Source of the DNA: Armatimonadota bacterium
GTDB taxonomy: Bacteria > Armatimonadota > Fimbriimonadia > Fimbriimonadales > Fimbriimonadaceae
Length of the DNA: 32,474 nt
Direction of reading: 5' to 3'
Assembly: GCA_021413725.1 (NCBI GenBank)
Contig: JAIOPU010000099.1
Span: 1-32,474, forward strand
Shown here: piece after piece, positions 7,610-14,806 of the stretch
Layout: each line of letters opens with the position of its first letter
How positions within the stretch are numbered: position 1 is the stretch's first letter
Program-made: the position numbers and the translations under genes
The notes under the pieces: model-generated
Database searches by the model: none
What the model saw: the letters and a program-made list of their open reading frames with translations, nothing else
What the model was told of the DNA's origin: nothing

Positions 7610-9035
7610 TTTCTGACTCTGGATAAGTTACCCGGTCGTGACGAATCGCGGAAAGGCTGTGCATAAACGCATCGCGAATCTTGAACAGATCCTTAAACGA
7701 CAGATCGCATTCGTCGAGTTGACCGTCGGCTCGGCTGTTCTCGATGATCTTGGAAATCATGATTTCGAGTTCTTCGGAGTTGCCTCTCTTTAGGGAACGG
7801 CTGGCGGCTTCGACTTGGTCGGCGAGATGCAGAACTGCGGTCTCGCGGTTTTGCGGTTTGGGGCCGTCGTATCGGAAGAGCCGGTCCAGCCCGCTGGTCG
7901 CATTGTCGCCGCTCAAGTCGAGCGCGCGGTTGTAGAAGTAGCTGACGAGGCTCGTGCCGTGGTGCTCGGCGATTCCATCTTGGATGATTCGCGGCAGGCG
8001 GTGTCGTTTTGCGAGTTCCAGACCGTCCTTGACGTGTGCGGTGATGATCCTTGCGCTCATTGTCGGCGGGAGGTCATCATGCAGGTTTTCGCCCATCTGA
8101 TTTTCGATAAAGTACATCGGTCGCTCGATTTTGCCGATATCGTGGAAATAGGCCATCGCTCGCACATGGATCGGGTTTGCACCAATCGCTCGCGCCGCCT
8201 GCTCGGCGAGGTTCGCGACCATGACGGAATGCGCGTAAGTCCCCGGAGCTCTCAAGCAAAGCTCTCGGATGAGCGGATTCTCGGGGGAGCAGATTTCTAG
8301 CAGCGACCAGTCGCTGATGATGCCAAAAATGCGTTCCAGCGCGACGACCGCGAACCAGAAGATCGCCGTGGCGACAATCGCCGAAACCGCCGCCCAGCCT
8401 GCGCTGGCAAGCACTGGCATGACTTGGTTCACGCTCATCATCGTCGAGCTCGCGGCGATGAGGGCTAGTGCAAGCGCGGTGATCGAGACGGCGCGCATGA
8501 GGTCAGATCGTTGCCGGAGCGGGTTGACCGCTTGCGCTCCAACTGAGCCGGAAATCCAGGCGGTGGCAAGAAGTTCTTTGGGGATGGCATCGCCGACTCC
8601 AAGCAAAAACGCGACCACGGTGAGAGAGAACATCGCGAAAGTCGGGCCGAGCAGGGCTGAGACCAGCATCGCTTGGGCGCAGAGCGGTCCGATGAGGATG
8701 AAACCCATGCCGTCCGGCGGATTTGAGCCCAATACGTGGCTGACGATTTGGACTCCGGCAATGCCGAGGGCTGAGACCATCCAGATGATGCGTTCGCAGG
8801 TGATGGAGTCAGTGTTCTCAATCGGCGTGTGCCGAACGTAGTAGCGGACCAAAAAAGTGAGTGCGAGGGCGATGAAGTAGGTGCCGCCAAGGATGGGCAG
8901 AGGCACCGGCCATGTGCGATGGGCCACGACCAACGCCATGATGGCGATGCTCACGAACGGGAGCATCCAACTACTTTTAAGAATCTCGCGCCAGTCCTTT
9001 CGAACCTGCGGAGAATTCAACGAACCTAAGTCCAT
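7524..9035 (-). CDS. pgpH: PgpH-type membrane HD phosphohydrolase (probable c-di-AMP phosphodiesterase)
   Basis: Integral membrane HD-domain enzyme. About seven hydrophobic segments fill the first half (from SSWMLPFVSIAIMALVVAH to AIFWFAVVALERIFG). They are followed by the PgpH signature ICSPENPLIRELCLRAPGTYAHSVMVANLAE and the HD metal set (FHDIGK, TAHVKDGLELA, EHHGTSLV, LHLADQVEA). PgpH proteins hydrolyse cyclic di-AMP. The large extracytoplasmic domain (7TMR-HDED) that precedes the helices in Firmicutes PgpH is absent, so this is a short form of about 503 residues. ATG 9035 is used; a TTG at 9095, with AGGG upstream, would add 20 hydrophilic residues. The gene overlaps ybeY by 86 nt and lies in the conserved pgpH-ybeY-dgkA order. 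Confidence 0.85.
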   Translation of the reverse strand: MDLGSLNSPQVRKDWREILKSSWMLPFVSIAIMALVVAHRTWPVPLPILGGTYFIALALTFLVRYYVRHTPIENTDSITCERIIWMVSALGIAGVQIVSHVLGSNPPDGMGFILIGPLCAQAMLVSALLGPTFAMFSLTVVAFLLGVGDAIPKELLATAWISGSVGAQAVNPLRQRSDLMRAVSITALALALIAASSTMMSVNQVMPVLASAGWAAVSAIVATAIFWFAVVALERIFGIISDWSLLEICSPENPLIRELCLRAPGTYAHSVMVANLAEQAARAIGANPIHVRAMAYFHDIGKIERPMYFIENQMGENLHDDLPPTMSARIITAHVKDGLELAKRHRLPRIIQDGIAEHHGTSLVSYFYNRALDLSGDNATSGLDRLFRYDGPKPQNRETAVLHLADQVEAASRSLKRGNSEELEIMISKIIENSRADGQLDECDLSFKDLFKIRDAFMHSLSAIRHDRVTYPESENGNTNPQNFGVERDDHESTEKTRPAGLD

Positions 9036-9099
9036 AAAATAAATGATCGGCTCAAAGTGACTCTGAGCCGAGGGAATTTGTCTTTCGACGGGCAATTTA

Positions 9100-9113
9100 G
9101 CCCTAAATAGGGC
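9100..9113 (-). other. Short perfect dyad between rpsU and pgpH
   Basis: A 14-bp perfect palindrome (GCCCTA / TAGGGC around a 2-nt centre) lies 9 nt after the rpsU stop. It could be a weak terminator or attenuator for rpsU, or could mask the TTG candidate start of pgpH at 9095. It lacks a clear U run, so its role is uncertain. Confidence 0.3.
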
Positions 9114-9122
9114 AAGAAAAGC

Positions 9123-9293
9123 CTATCGCGCGGAGAATCGTCGGCGAGCACGTCGTCGTCGCTTCTCACTCGGCTTCTCATAATGAGAATGCTCTTTGAG
9201 ATTGCGCAAAACTCCGCTTTGCTGAACCTTCATGTTAAACCGCTTAACGGCACTATCAATCGATTCGTTCGACTGTACTAGAATGTGGATCAC
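9123..9293 (-). CDS. rpsU: 30S ribosomal protein S21
   Basis: A 56-residue small-subunit protein S21, which helps the 30S subunit engage mRNA. The family core is clear: ILVQSNESIDSAVKRF, then QQSGVL, then HYEKPSEKRRRRARRR, with the usual very basic tail. The start is taken as GTG 9293 (V-I-H-I-L-V), which gives normal family length. A strong GGAGG at 9306-9310 precedes it, with a rather long 12-nt spacer. Upstream in-frame codons would extend into the end of the hexosaminidase gene and add a non-homologous N-terminus. In many bacteria rpsU lies just upstream of the pgpH-ybeY-dgkA genes, as here. Confidence 0.92.
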   Translation of the reverse strand: MIHILVQSNESIDSAVKRFNMKVQQSGVLRNLKEHSHYEKPSEKRRRRARRRFSAR

Positions 9294-9319
9294 TGTTCTG
9301 GTCTTCCTCCAAAAGCGTG

Positions 9320-9325
9320 AGTATA
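9320..9325 (-). promoter_or_regulatory. Candidate -10 box for rpsU
   Basis: TATACT on the minus strand lies about 10 nt upstream of the GGAGG of rpsU, which would give a leader of about 20 nt. No convincing -35 hexamer is seen at 16-18 nt. It suggests rpsU has its own promoter despite close packing with the upstream gene. Confidence 0.4.
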
Positions 9326-9339
9326 CCCAGAAACTCCCC

Positions 9340-11553
9340 TCACCGTGAACGCACAAGCAAACTCTCTAGAGGCACCACTCCACCTGGGGTACCCACGGTC
9401 GCCTTCAGCGACTCAGCGCCGCCCGATTCGAAGTATCGTAGCGTGAACGCATAACTTCCGGGCATCAGCCACGCTTTGCCCGACTTCTCACTCGCCCCGT
9501 GCGGCCCATCGTGATTCACCACGAGGGCGTCATCAATCCACAGGGCGCTGCCATCATCTGAGGTCAAGTGGAATTCGTAGGAACCTGCCGTTTCTGCTTT
9601 CAAATACCCTTTGAACTCCACAGCGAAAACCGGCAAAGAGTGCCACTTGTCGATCGAGAGATCCGTGCAGTTCCCTTCCTCGGTCGCGGTGAGTTTGGAG
9701 AAGTCGGGGATTTTGTCGAATCCCTGCGCGACCATTTTGAAATTAACTCCCGTTCCCTTTGGCTGCGCAGCCAAAGGATTACGGCAGAGGACTTCCACCG
9801 GCTGATTCAAATCCGTGGTTCCCATAAAAGTCCTCGCCTTCACTGTGCAGGGCTTGGACACTTTCACCGGACCCGTGTAAAGCTGAGACTTCAGGGTTGG
9901 AGTGGAGCCATCGGTTGTATAGCGCATCGACAAGCCTGGAATCGGTGGCATCTTGAAGCTCACCTCACAAGAATCGCCCATCACGATCAACCCGTAGTCG
10001 GCCGTCGGCGCCTCGCTATAGAAATTAGTCCCTTCGCGTACAAATCGAGCGTAGGCCGGGGTTAACCGTCTCTCGAAATCGTCATAATTCCGCGCGTCCT
10101 TGGGGCTCCAGAGAACCTCTGACATTGCGAGCATTCTTGGGAAAATCATCTGTTGGACTTTCGCATAGTTCGGCATCCACTCCGTCCAAACATTCCCCTG
10201 CGCGCCCAGAACCAACTTCGTCTGATCAAACGTAAAGCCCGCAGGAACGGGCTCAAAGCCGTACACGTTTTTGGTCGAAGTTCCATCGTAAGAGAAATCA
10301 AAATAGCAGTGCGAAGTCGGAGTCATCACGACGGGGTGGCCGGCTTTGGCGGCAGCGATTCCGCCGTCCATTCCGCGCCAGCTCATCACCTGCGCATTCG
10401 GCGCGAGTCCACCCTCGAGAATCTCGTCCCAGCCCATCAGGGTCCGTCCCTTCGAGTTCAGGTACTTTTCCACCCGCTTCACGAAGTAACTCTGCAGTTC
10501 GCCCGTATTCTTGAGTTTCTCCTTAATCATCCGAGCCTGACAATCCGAGCAGTGACTCCAAAAGAACTGATCCACTTCGTCGCCGCCGATGTGGATGGTC
10601 TTGCTCGGGAAAAGCGCCATCGTCTCGTCGAGGATGTCTTGCAGAAACGTGAACGTCTGCTCCTTCCCCGCGCAGTAAGCGGTTGTACGATAGGGTCGAG
10701 CAGGGTCTTTGGTGACGTCGCAACTCACTTCGGGATAGGCGACCAACGCCGGGAGGCAGTGGCCGGGGAGTTCGATTTCGGGGACAATCGTGACCATGCG
10801 CTCCTGCGCGAATTTCACGACATCCTTAATCTGCGCTTGGGTGTAAAATCCGCCGTAGAGTTTCTTTCCGGTGCCGGGACCGGAGAATTCGAGTTTGCCG
10901 TAGTTCCAAATCTCCGTGCCAAGATCGCTTCGCCACGCGCCGATGGAGGTGAGTTTGGGATACTTCTTGCTCTCCATCCGCCATCCGCCCTCATCGGTTA
11001 GGTGCCAGTGGAAAACGTTCATCTTGTAGCGCGCGAGCTGGTCGATATAGTCCTTGATCTCGGGGACGGTGAAGAAATGCCGTGAGCAGTCGAGGTGCAT
11101 TCCGCGCCAAGGGAATCGCGGTTTGTCCACTATGTTCAGGTTCCAGAGCGCGGCTTTGCCGTCCTTTTTGGGTTCTAGCAGTTGCCGCACAGTCTGCGCA
11201 CCATAGAACAAGCCAGGTTCCTCATAAGCTGTTACACGGAGTCCTTGGCCGGTATCGAGCAAGTACCCTTCTTTCCCCAGGTGCTGCCTCACACGTCCCG
11301 GATCCAAAAGGAACGTGATATCGCTCTTTTGCCCAAGCTTGACTATTTTTACTCGCCCCCCGTCTTTCCTGATCATTTCAGCGAAGAGCCGAACTACGTT
11401 TTCGGACTTTGAGCCACCGCAAATCTTGAGGTTCTTAATATCCAACTCAACCGGAACTCCATAAGGCATCCGTACCTCGGAAGGTCGGGGGATTACGTTG
11501 TTGGGTCCGATAGGGTCGAGCAGCGTCGTTGCGGCGATGAGTAGCGTGAGCAT
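9340..11553 (-). CDS. Secreted GH20 beta-N-acetylhexosaminidase with CHB_HEX_C and PA14 domains
   Basis: The product has 737 residues and releases terminal N-acetylhexosamine from chitin, peptidoglycan or glycan fragments. Order: short hydrophobic leader (MLTLLIAATTLL); GH20b domain (about 20-140); GH20 barrel (about 145-500) with RGMHLDCSRHF, FHWHLTDEGGWR and the catalytic pair D325-E326 in HIGGDEVDQFFW; a CHB_HEX_C domain (about 540-600, MRYTTDGSTP); and a C-terminal PA14-like domain (about 640-735, SYEFHLTSDDGSALWIDD). All key residues are present. The PA14 end probably binds carbohydrate. No Shine-Dalgarno precedes the ATG; instead a TAAAAT box lies 6 nt upstream. It stands upstream of rpsU but is functionally unrelated. 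Confidence 0.93.
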   Translation of the reverse strand: MLTLLIAATTLLDPIGPNNVIPRPSEVRMPYGVPVELDIKNLKICGGSKSENVVRLFAEMIRKDGGRVKIVKLGQKSDITFLLDPGRVRQHLGKEGYLLDTGQGLRVTAYEEPGLFYGAQTVRQLLEPKKDGKAALWNLNIVDKPRFPWRGMHLDCSRHFFTVPEIKDYIDQLARYKMNVFHWHLTDEGGWRMESKKYPKLTSIGAWRSDLGTEIWNYGKLEFSGPGTGKKLYGGFYTQAQIKDVVKFAQERMVTIVPEIELPGHCLPALVAYPEVSCDVTKDPARPYRTTAYCAGKEQTFTFLQDILDETMALFPSKTIHIGGDEVDQFFWSHCSDCQARMIKEKLKNTGELQSYFVKRVEKYLNSKGRTLMGWDEILEGGLAPNAQVMSWRGMDGGIAAAKAGHPVVMTPTSHCYFDFSYDGTSTKNVYGFEPVPAGFTFDQTKLVLGAQGNVWTEWMPNYAKVQQMIFPRMLAMSEVLWSPKDARNYDDFERRLTPAYARFVREGTNFYSEAPTADYGLIVMGDSCEVSFKMPPIPGLSMRYTTDGSTPTLKSQLYTGPVKVSKPCTVKARTFMGTTDLNQPVEVLCRNPLAAQPKGTGVNFKMVAQGFDKIPDFSKLTATEEGNCTDLSIDKWHSLPVFAVEFKGYLKAETAGSYEFHLTSDDGSALWIDDALVVNHDGPHGASEKSGKAWLMPGSYAFTLRYFESGGAESLKATVGTPGGVVPLESLLVRSR

Positions 11554-11559
11554 GTTCGT

Positions 11560-11565
11560 ATTTTA
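11560..11565 (-). promoter_or_regulatory. -10-like box, leaderless-type, for the hexosaminidase gene
   Basis: TAAAAT ends 6 nt before the ATG at 11553, so a transcript from it would begin at or next to the start codon. There is no Shine-Dalgarno and no clear -35. The same arrangement recurs at five other genes in this window. Confidence 0.4.
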
Positions 11566-11610
11566 GCCTAGGGGCAGCAATCCCGGTGGAAGCGATAGAA
11601 TGGTGACAGG

Positions 11611-12081
11611 ATGGAAGAGGAGGTTAAGTTCTACAGCAGAGTAGAATGGGCATTTCTGGGTGGTGCGGGATTCCAATTGTTTGCAATTGGCACTCATCTA
11701 ATAAAGCATGGTGTGCTGAATCTTTCTATGGTAATTTTTTGCTTAGCTGGATTTAGCTTCTGTATCTACCTGCACTTCCTTTTTCTTCACCTCCGAAGGA
11801 CTTATCCGCTGTTTGCAAACCAGAGTGGCCTCAGGCTTTCTAGGAAAATTGGGCCAACTACAGTCCTGTGTTGGTCGGACATCGATGTGGTGGATGTGGT
11901 TCGACCCTTCATAAACCTACGGTGTCCGAAGATAGATGTAAAACCCATCAAAGTCCCTCTATTTCTTGAAGACCAGCAAGGATTCTACGACTACGTCTGT
12001 GCCCACGCCCCCGCCGACAACCCATTGCGGGTTTGGATTGAGGCTTTGCCGGAGCGAAATCTACTCATCCACAAAAAATAA
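11611..12081 (+). CDS. Small two-helix membrane protein of unknown function
   Basis: A 156-residue protein not assigned to a family with confidence. Two hydrophobic helices (AFLGGAGFQLFAIGTHLI and VIFCLAGFSFCIYLHFLFLHL, residues about 13-65) are followed by a basic loop. A soluble part of about 85 residues follows, with alternating strands (LRLSRKIGPTTVLCWSDIDVV, DVKPIKVPLFLEDQQGF). This resembles small bacterial 2-TM proteins ending in a PH-like domain, but that is only a guess from layout. The gene is more AT-rich than its neighbours. A TAGAAT box lies 9 nt before the ATG. The stop codon directly follows a run of six A; one extra A would carry translation through the 21-bp repeat array to 12329, adding a tail of about 84 residues. 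Confidence 0.7.
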   Translation: MEEEVKFYSRVEWAFLGGAGFQLFAIGTHLIKHGVLNLSMVIFCLAGFSFCIYLHFLFLHLRRTYPLFANQSGLRLSRKIGPTTVLCWSDIDVVDVVRPFINLRCPKIDVKPIKVPLFLEDQQGFYDYVCAHAPADNPLRVWIEALPERNLLIHKK

Positions 12082-12098
12082 TCGCGAAAACACGCGCT

Positions 12099-12308
12099 GA
12101 AACACCAGAAATAGTTTCTCAAACACGTGAAAAAGTTTTTGAAACACCTCAAATAGTTTTTGAAACACCTGAAAAAGTTTCTGAAACACCTCAAATAGTT
12201 TTTGAAACACGTGAAAAAGTTTCTGAAACACCAGAAATAGTTTCTAAAACACCAGAAATTTTTACTCAATCACGGAAAATTTTCTCTGAAACTGCAGAAA
12301 ACGACGAA
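12099..12308 (+). repeat. Tandem array 1: ten 21-bp units
   Basis: Ten head-to-tail 21-bp units begin at 12099 and every 21 bases after. The typical unit reads GAAACACCT-GAAAAAG-TTTCT. The first seven are well conserved and alternate strictly between an AAATAG and an AAAAAG core, giving a 42-bp super-period; the last three decay. Each junction forms a dyad (GTTT[CT]-T-GAAAC). A/T tracts recur about every half unit, near the helical repeat of DNA, so the segment may be curved. In the frame starting at 12099 it encodes a heptapeptide repeat (E-T-P-E-[IK]-V-[SF]) open from 12042 to 12329, but without a usual start codon. There are no unique spacers, so it is not a CRISPR array. Confidence 0.95.
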
Positions 12309-12355
12309 AAATGCCAAGAATTCCAATAGGAGGCTCGGCCTCAGTGGAATAAACC

Positions 12356-12448
12356 ATGAAAAACACAAAAAGCGAGGACATGAAAAACTTGCACGCTCGT
12401 CACTACTCCCTTGGAGTCACGACTAATCATGGAGGTCTGCGATCATGA
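12356..12448 (+). CDS. Possible 30-residue leader ORF overlapping the fibronectin-III gene start
   Basis: An ATG at 12356 opens a 30-codon frame (begins MKNTKSEDMKNLHARHYSLG) whose TGA overlaps the ATG of the next gene (ATGA at 12445-12448). The downstream gene's GGAGG lies inside this frame. A GGA lies 7 nt before its own ATG. This geometry is typical of translational coupling or a leader peptide, but a frame this short can arise by chance. The peptide has no recognisable domain. Confidence 0.35.
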   Translation: MKNTKSEDMKNLHARHYSLGVTTNHGGLRS

Positions 12449-13080
12449 ACTGGATAAAGTCCAATCGCGCCGAGCTACTTTTGCAAGCGCAGAAGTTTAG
12501 TGCTGGCATTAGTGCCGAGGGATTGACTGTGGGAATGACCGCCCCAGAAATTTCCGGTTTCGGTACTACCCTCTCCGCTTACAGCGATAATCTCACGGCC
12601 GTAATTGATGCTAGAACCGCTTATGAACAAGCGTATGAGGCATTCATGGGCGATAAGACATTGATCGTGAAGCTGATGCGTAAGTACAATAACCGAATGC
12701 AAGCAAGTTCGGGGATTACTAATGCCAAGCGAGCACTGATCGGGCTTCCGATCCCTGCCGGCAGTTCGAGCATTGTTGAACCGAAAACGGTCACCGGCCT
12801 CATCGCTACGCCATTTGCAAATGGCACGGTAAAGCTCAAGTGGAACCGCAGCGGGAATGCATCGAGTGTGATCTTCAATATCGAAACAAGCAACGACTCC
12901 GTCGCATGGGAACTTCTCACGACGAGAACAGGGGTTGCGATTACGCTTTCGGACTTTGCGCCGGGCGAAACGAAGTATTTCCGCATCGTCGCCACACGCG
13001 GCCCTCTCAGCGCCACGCCTTCCGATCCGGTTGTGATTTACTCCGGCTCGGGTGGGGGTCAGTTGAGCATCGCGGCGTAA
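12445..13080 (+). CDS. Fibronectin type III domain protein
   Basis: A 211-residue protein. The first half (1-110) is helical and soluble, without a signal peptide (QAYEAFMGDKTLIVKLMRKYNN). The second half (about 112-205) is a fibronectin type III domain: VTGLIATPFANGTVKLKWNRSGN, FNIETSNDSVAWELL and a last strand with GETKYFRIVATRGPLSATPSDPV. It ends in a Gly-rich tail. Proteins with this layout occur in several bacterial phyla and have no proven role; binding or adhesion is plausible. A strong GGAGG lies 10 nt before the ATG. An efficient terminator follows, so it is probably monocistronic apart from the possible leader ORF. Confidence 0.8.
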   Translation: MNWIKSNRAELLLQAQKFSAGISAEGLTVGMTAPEISGFGTTLSAYSDNLTAVIDARTAYEQAYEAFMGDKTLIVKLMRKYNNRMQASSGITNAKRALIGLPIPAGSSSIVEPKTVTGLIATPFANGTVKLKWNRSGNASSVIFNIETSNDSVAWELLTTRTGVAITLSDFAPGETKYFRIVATRGPLSATPSDPVVIYSGSGGGQLSIAA

Positions 13081-13103
13081 GTTTTCTTCGGGTTTGGCAT
13101 TTT

Positions 13104-13141
13104 GGGAGTCTGTCTGGTCATAGACAGGCTCCCTTTCTTTT
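13104..13141 (+). terminator. Rho-independent terminator after the fibronectin-III gene
   Basis: A 12-bp stem with one wobble pair (GGGAGTCTGTCT / AGACAGGCTCCC) and a 6-nt loop is followed by a T-rich run (TTTCTTTTG). Confidence 0.88.
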
Positions 13142-13158
13142 GTTGGAGGCAATTTAAG

Positions 13159-13193
13159 TAAAACCTCTCCCCAGTTCCCTCACGGAGAGGGAA
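13159..13193 (-). repeat. Dispersed palindromic repeat, short copy
   Basis: On the minus strand this reads TTCCCTCTCCG-TG-AGGGA-ACTGGGG-AG-AGGTTTTA. It matches the copy at 23708 in opposite orientation but lacks a 22-bp middle piece bounded there by AGGGA/AGGGA. GAGAGGG / GGGGTGAGG elements of this kind are widespread REP-like bacterial repeats. Confidence 0.75.
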
Positions 13194-13201
13194 AATTCAT
13201 C

Positions 13202-13207
13202 TAAACT
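13202..13207 (+). promoter_or_regulatory. -10-like box, leaderless-type, for the GspE/PilB-like gene
   Basis: TAAACT ends 6 nt before the ATG at 13214. There is no Shine-Dalgarno and no clear -35. Confidence 0.35.
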
Positions 13208-13213
13208 AATTTG

Positions 13214-14482
13214 ATGGACTTTGCAGAGCAGGATTCTAACTGGGGGGCGGCGAAACGGTTTCGGATGATCCTCCGCGAACAGGGGCAATCGCGGGAGATG
13301 GGCGGCGGCGAGACTTCGCTGGCCGTGAATATCGTGGACAACATTATGATGACCGCGCTCGACACCGGGACGAGTGATATTCACCTTCAGCCTGAGCGAG
13401 AGCAGCTTTGCATTCGATACCGCCAAGACGGCGTTCTGCACGAGAACGGCAACCTTCCGCCCGAGCAGGCGACCAACGTTCTTGCGCGACTCAAACTCGC
13501 GGCGGGGATGCGAATCGACGAAATGCGCGAGCCGCAAGATGGACGTATCGACATGGAATACAACGGACGACGACTCTCCGCTCGTGCCTCCTGCGTCCCT
13601 TGTCTCAACGGCGAAAAGTTCGTTATGCGACTTCTCGACCCTGCCTCGATGAAGGTCGATATGCCTAAGCTCGGCATGTCCGCCGAAGTTCTGGAAAAGT
13701 GGATGAAGGCCATTTCTGTTCCCTACGGGCTGATTTTGGTTACCGGCCCGACTGGTTCTGGAAAGACCTCCACGCTCTACGCAAGTCTGAGCAATCTCGA
13801 TTCCAAAGTCCGCAATATCGTCACCGTCGAAGACCCGATTGAATACGAATTCGACCGGAATATCGCCCAAGTCGGCGTCACGGACAAGATGGGATTCCCG
13901 AAGGTTATGCGCGCATTCCTTCGCCAAGACCCGGACGTGATGATGGTCGGTGAAATGCGCGACCCCGAATCGCTGGCGATTGGGATTCAAGCCGGGCTTA
14001 CCGGTCACTTGGTTCTGTCCACTCTGCACACCAATAACGCGGTCGAGACGATCAACCGAATGGTCGATATGGGCGCGGAGCCCTATTTGATCTCGGGCGT
14101 TTTGGTCGCGATCCTCGCCCAACGCCTGATCCGCCTCAACTGCCCTAAGTGCATCGAGCGGTTTACGCCGAAGGAAAACGAACTGAAATCACTCGGAATC
14201 TCGCCGGAGGAAGCCGCCAAAGCGCAATTCGGTCGCGGCAAGGGTTGCTCGGAATGCAAAGGCACGGGCTATAAGGGCCGGATGGGCGTTTTTGAACTGA
14301 TCCTTGGGAATCAGGACTTCAAGGAAGTCATCGCGGCGGGCGGAAGTATGCGCGAAATGCATGAAGCCGCACGTCGGCAGGGTTATCACACGATGCTCGA
14401 AGACGGAAAGGCAAAGGTCATGGCGGGTTGGACGACCCCGGATGAGGTTCTGAAGGCTGTGTTTACGCAGGCTTTAGCTTAG
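13214..14482 (+). CDS. GspE/PilB-family type II secretion / type IV pilus ATPase
   Basis: A 422-residue hexameric motor ATPase of the type II secretion/type IV pilus family. After a short N-terminus lies the N2 domain (TGTSDIHLQPE, RYRQDGVLHE, AAGMRIDEMREPQDGRI). Then come Walker A GPTGSGKT (about 178-185), the Asp box VEDPIEYEFDRNIAQV, Walker B VGEMRD (about 245-250) and the His box GHLVLSTLHTN. The C-terminal zinc element has CPKC (about 310-313) and CSEC (about 345-348), typical of GspE/PilB rather than PilT. The usual N1 (MshEN) docking domain is missing, so it is shorter than standard PilB (about 560). No other pilus or secretion gene lies nearby, so its partners must be elsewhere. ATG 13214 is preferred over the adjacent TTG at 13211. 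Confidence 0.9.
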   Translation: MDFAEQDSNWGAAKRFRMILREQGQSREMGGGETSLAVNIVDNIMMTALDTGTSDIHLQPEREQLCIRYRQDGVLHENGNLPPEQATNVLARLKLAAGMRIDEMREPQDGRIDMEYNGRRLSARASCVPCLNGEKFVMRLLDPASMKVDMPKLGMSAEVLEKWMKAISVPYGLILVTGPTGSGKTSTLYASLSNLDSKVRNIVTVEDPIEYEFDRNIAQVGVTDKMGFPKVMRAFLRQDPDVMMVGEMRDPESLAIGIQAGLTGHLVLSTLHTNNAVETINRMVDMGAEPYLISGVLVAILAQRLIRLNCPKCIERFTPKENELKSLGISPEEAAKAQFGRGKGCSECKGTGYKGRMGVFELILGNQDFKEVIAAGGSMREMHEAARRQGYHTMLEDGKAKVMAGWTTPDEVLKAVFTQALA

Positions 14483-14509
14483 ACCCGAAGACCATACATC
14501 CTAAAAACA

Positions 14510-14540
14510 GATCCAATGGAACACCGCGTCCATTGGGTCT
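14510..14540 (+). terminator. Hairpin after the ATPase gene
   Basis: An 11-bp stem with one wobble (GATCCAATGGA / TCCATTGGGTC) and an 8-nt loop lies 28 nt after the stop codon. The following TATTGCTG is only weakly U-rich, so termination may be partial. Confidence 0.55.
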
Positions 14541-14589
14541 ATTGCTGTGCGTCCGAAACCTCCTCATGACTCCAGACGTGGGAACGGAT

Positions 14590-14784
14590 ATGAGGTCTCA
14601 AACACTCAAACTAAAACTTTTTAAGGTCGTTCTGTCCAGTGCCATTTCGATGGTCGCAGTAATGATCGGACAGCGAGTAGCTTCGGCGATGTGCCGAGCG
14701 AAGGCTCGCCAGCTCGCCGAGGACAGACTCGACGAGGCTTTGCAAGACTCAATGGACTGCAGCGATGCGGTCGCAAAATACTGA
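14590..14784 (+). CDS. Possible small single-helix membrane protein
   Basis: A 64-residue frame. One hydrophobic helix (about residues 10-34, LFKVVLSSAISMVAVMIG) is followed by a charged, helical tail (RQLAEDRLDEALQDSMDCSD). No family is recognised. An ATG at 14566 would add eight residues. No clear Shine-Dalgarno marks either start. It ends 22 nt before the BON lipoprotein gene and could be the first gene of the envelope-stress cassette. A chance frame cannot be excluded. Confidence 0.4.
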   Translation: MRSQTLKLKLFKVVLSSAISMVAVMIGQRVASAMCRAKARQLAEDRLDEALQDSMDCSDAVAKY

Positions 14785-14806
14785 GCCGCTCGCTTTGGAG
14801 GAAAAA

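Noticed and set aside
10153-11001. Plus-strand frame of 282 codons
   Set aside because: It is antisense to the GH20 catalytic domain and shows no family features.
12475-13152. Minus-strand frame of 225 codons
   Set aside because: It runs antisense through the fibronectin-III gene and its terminator; composition is unlike a protein.
13154-14122. Long minus-strand frame of 322 codons
   Set aside because: It lies opposite the GspE/PilB-like gene, whose motifs are complete; it has no domain and is a codon-bias shadow.
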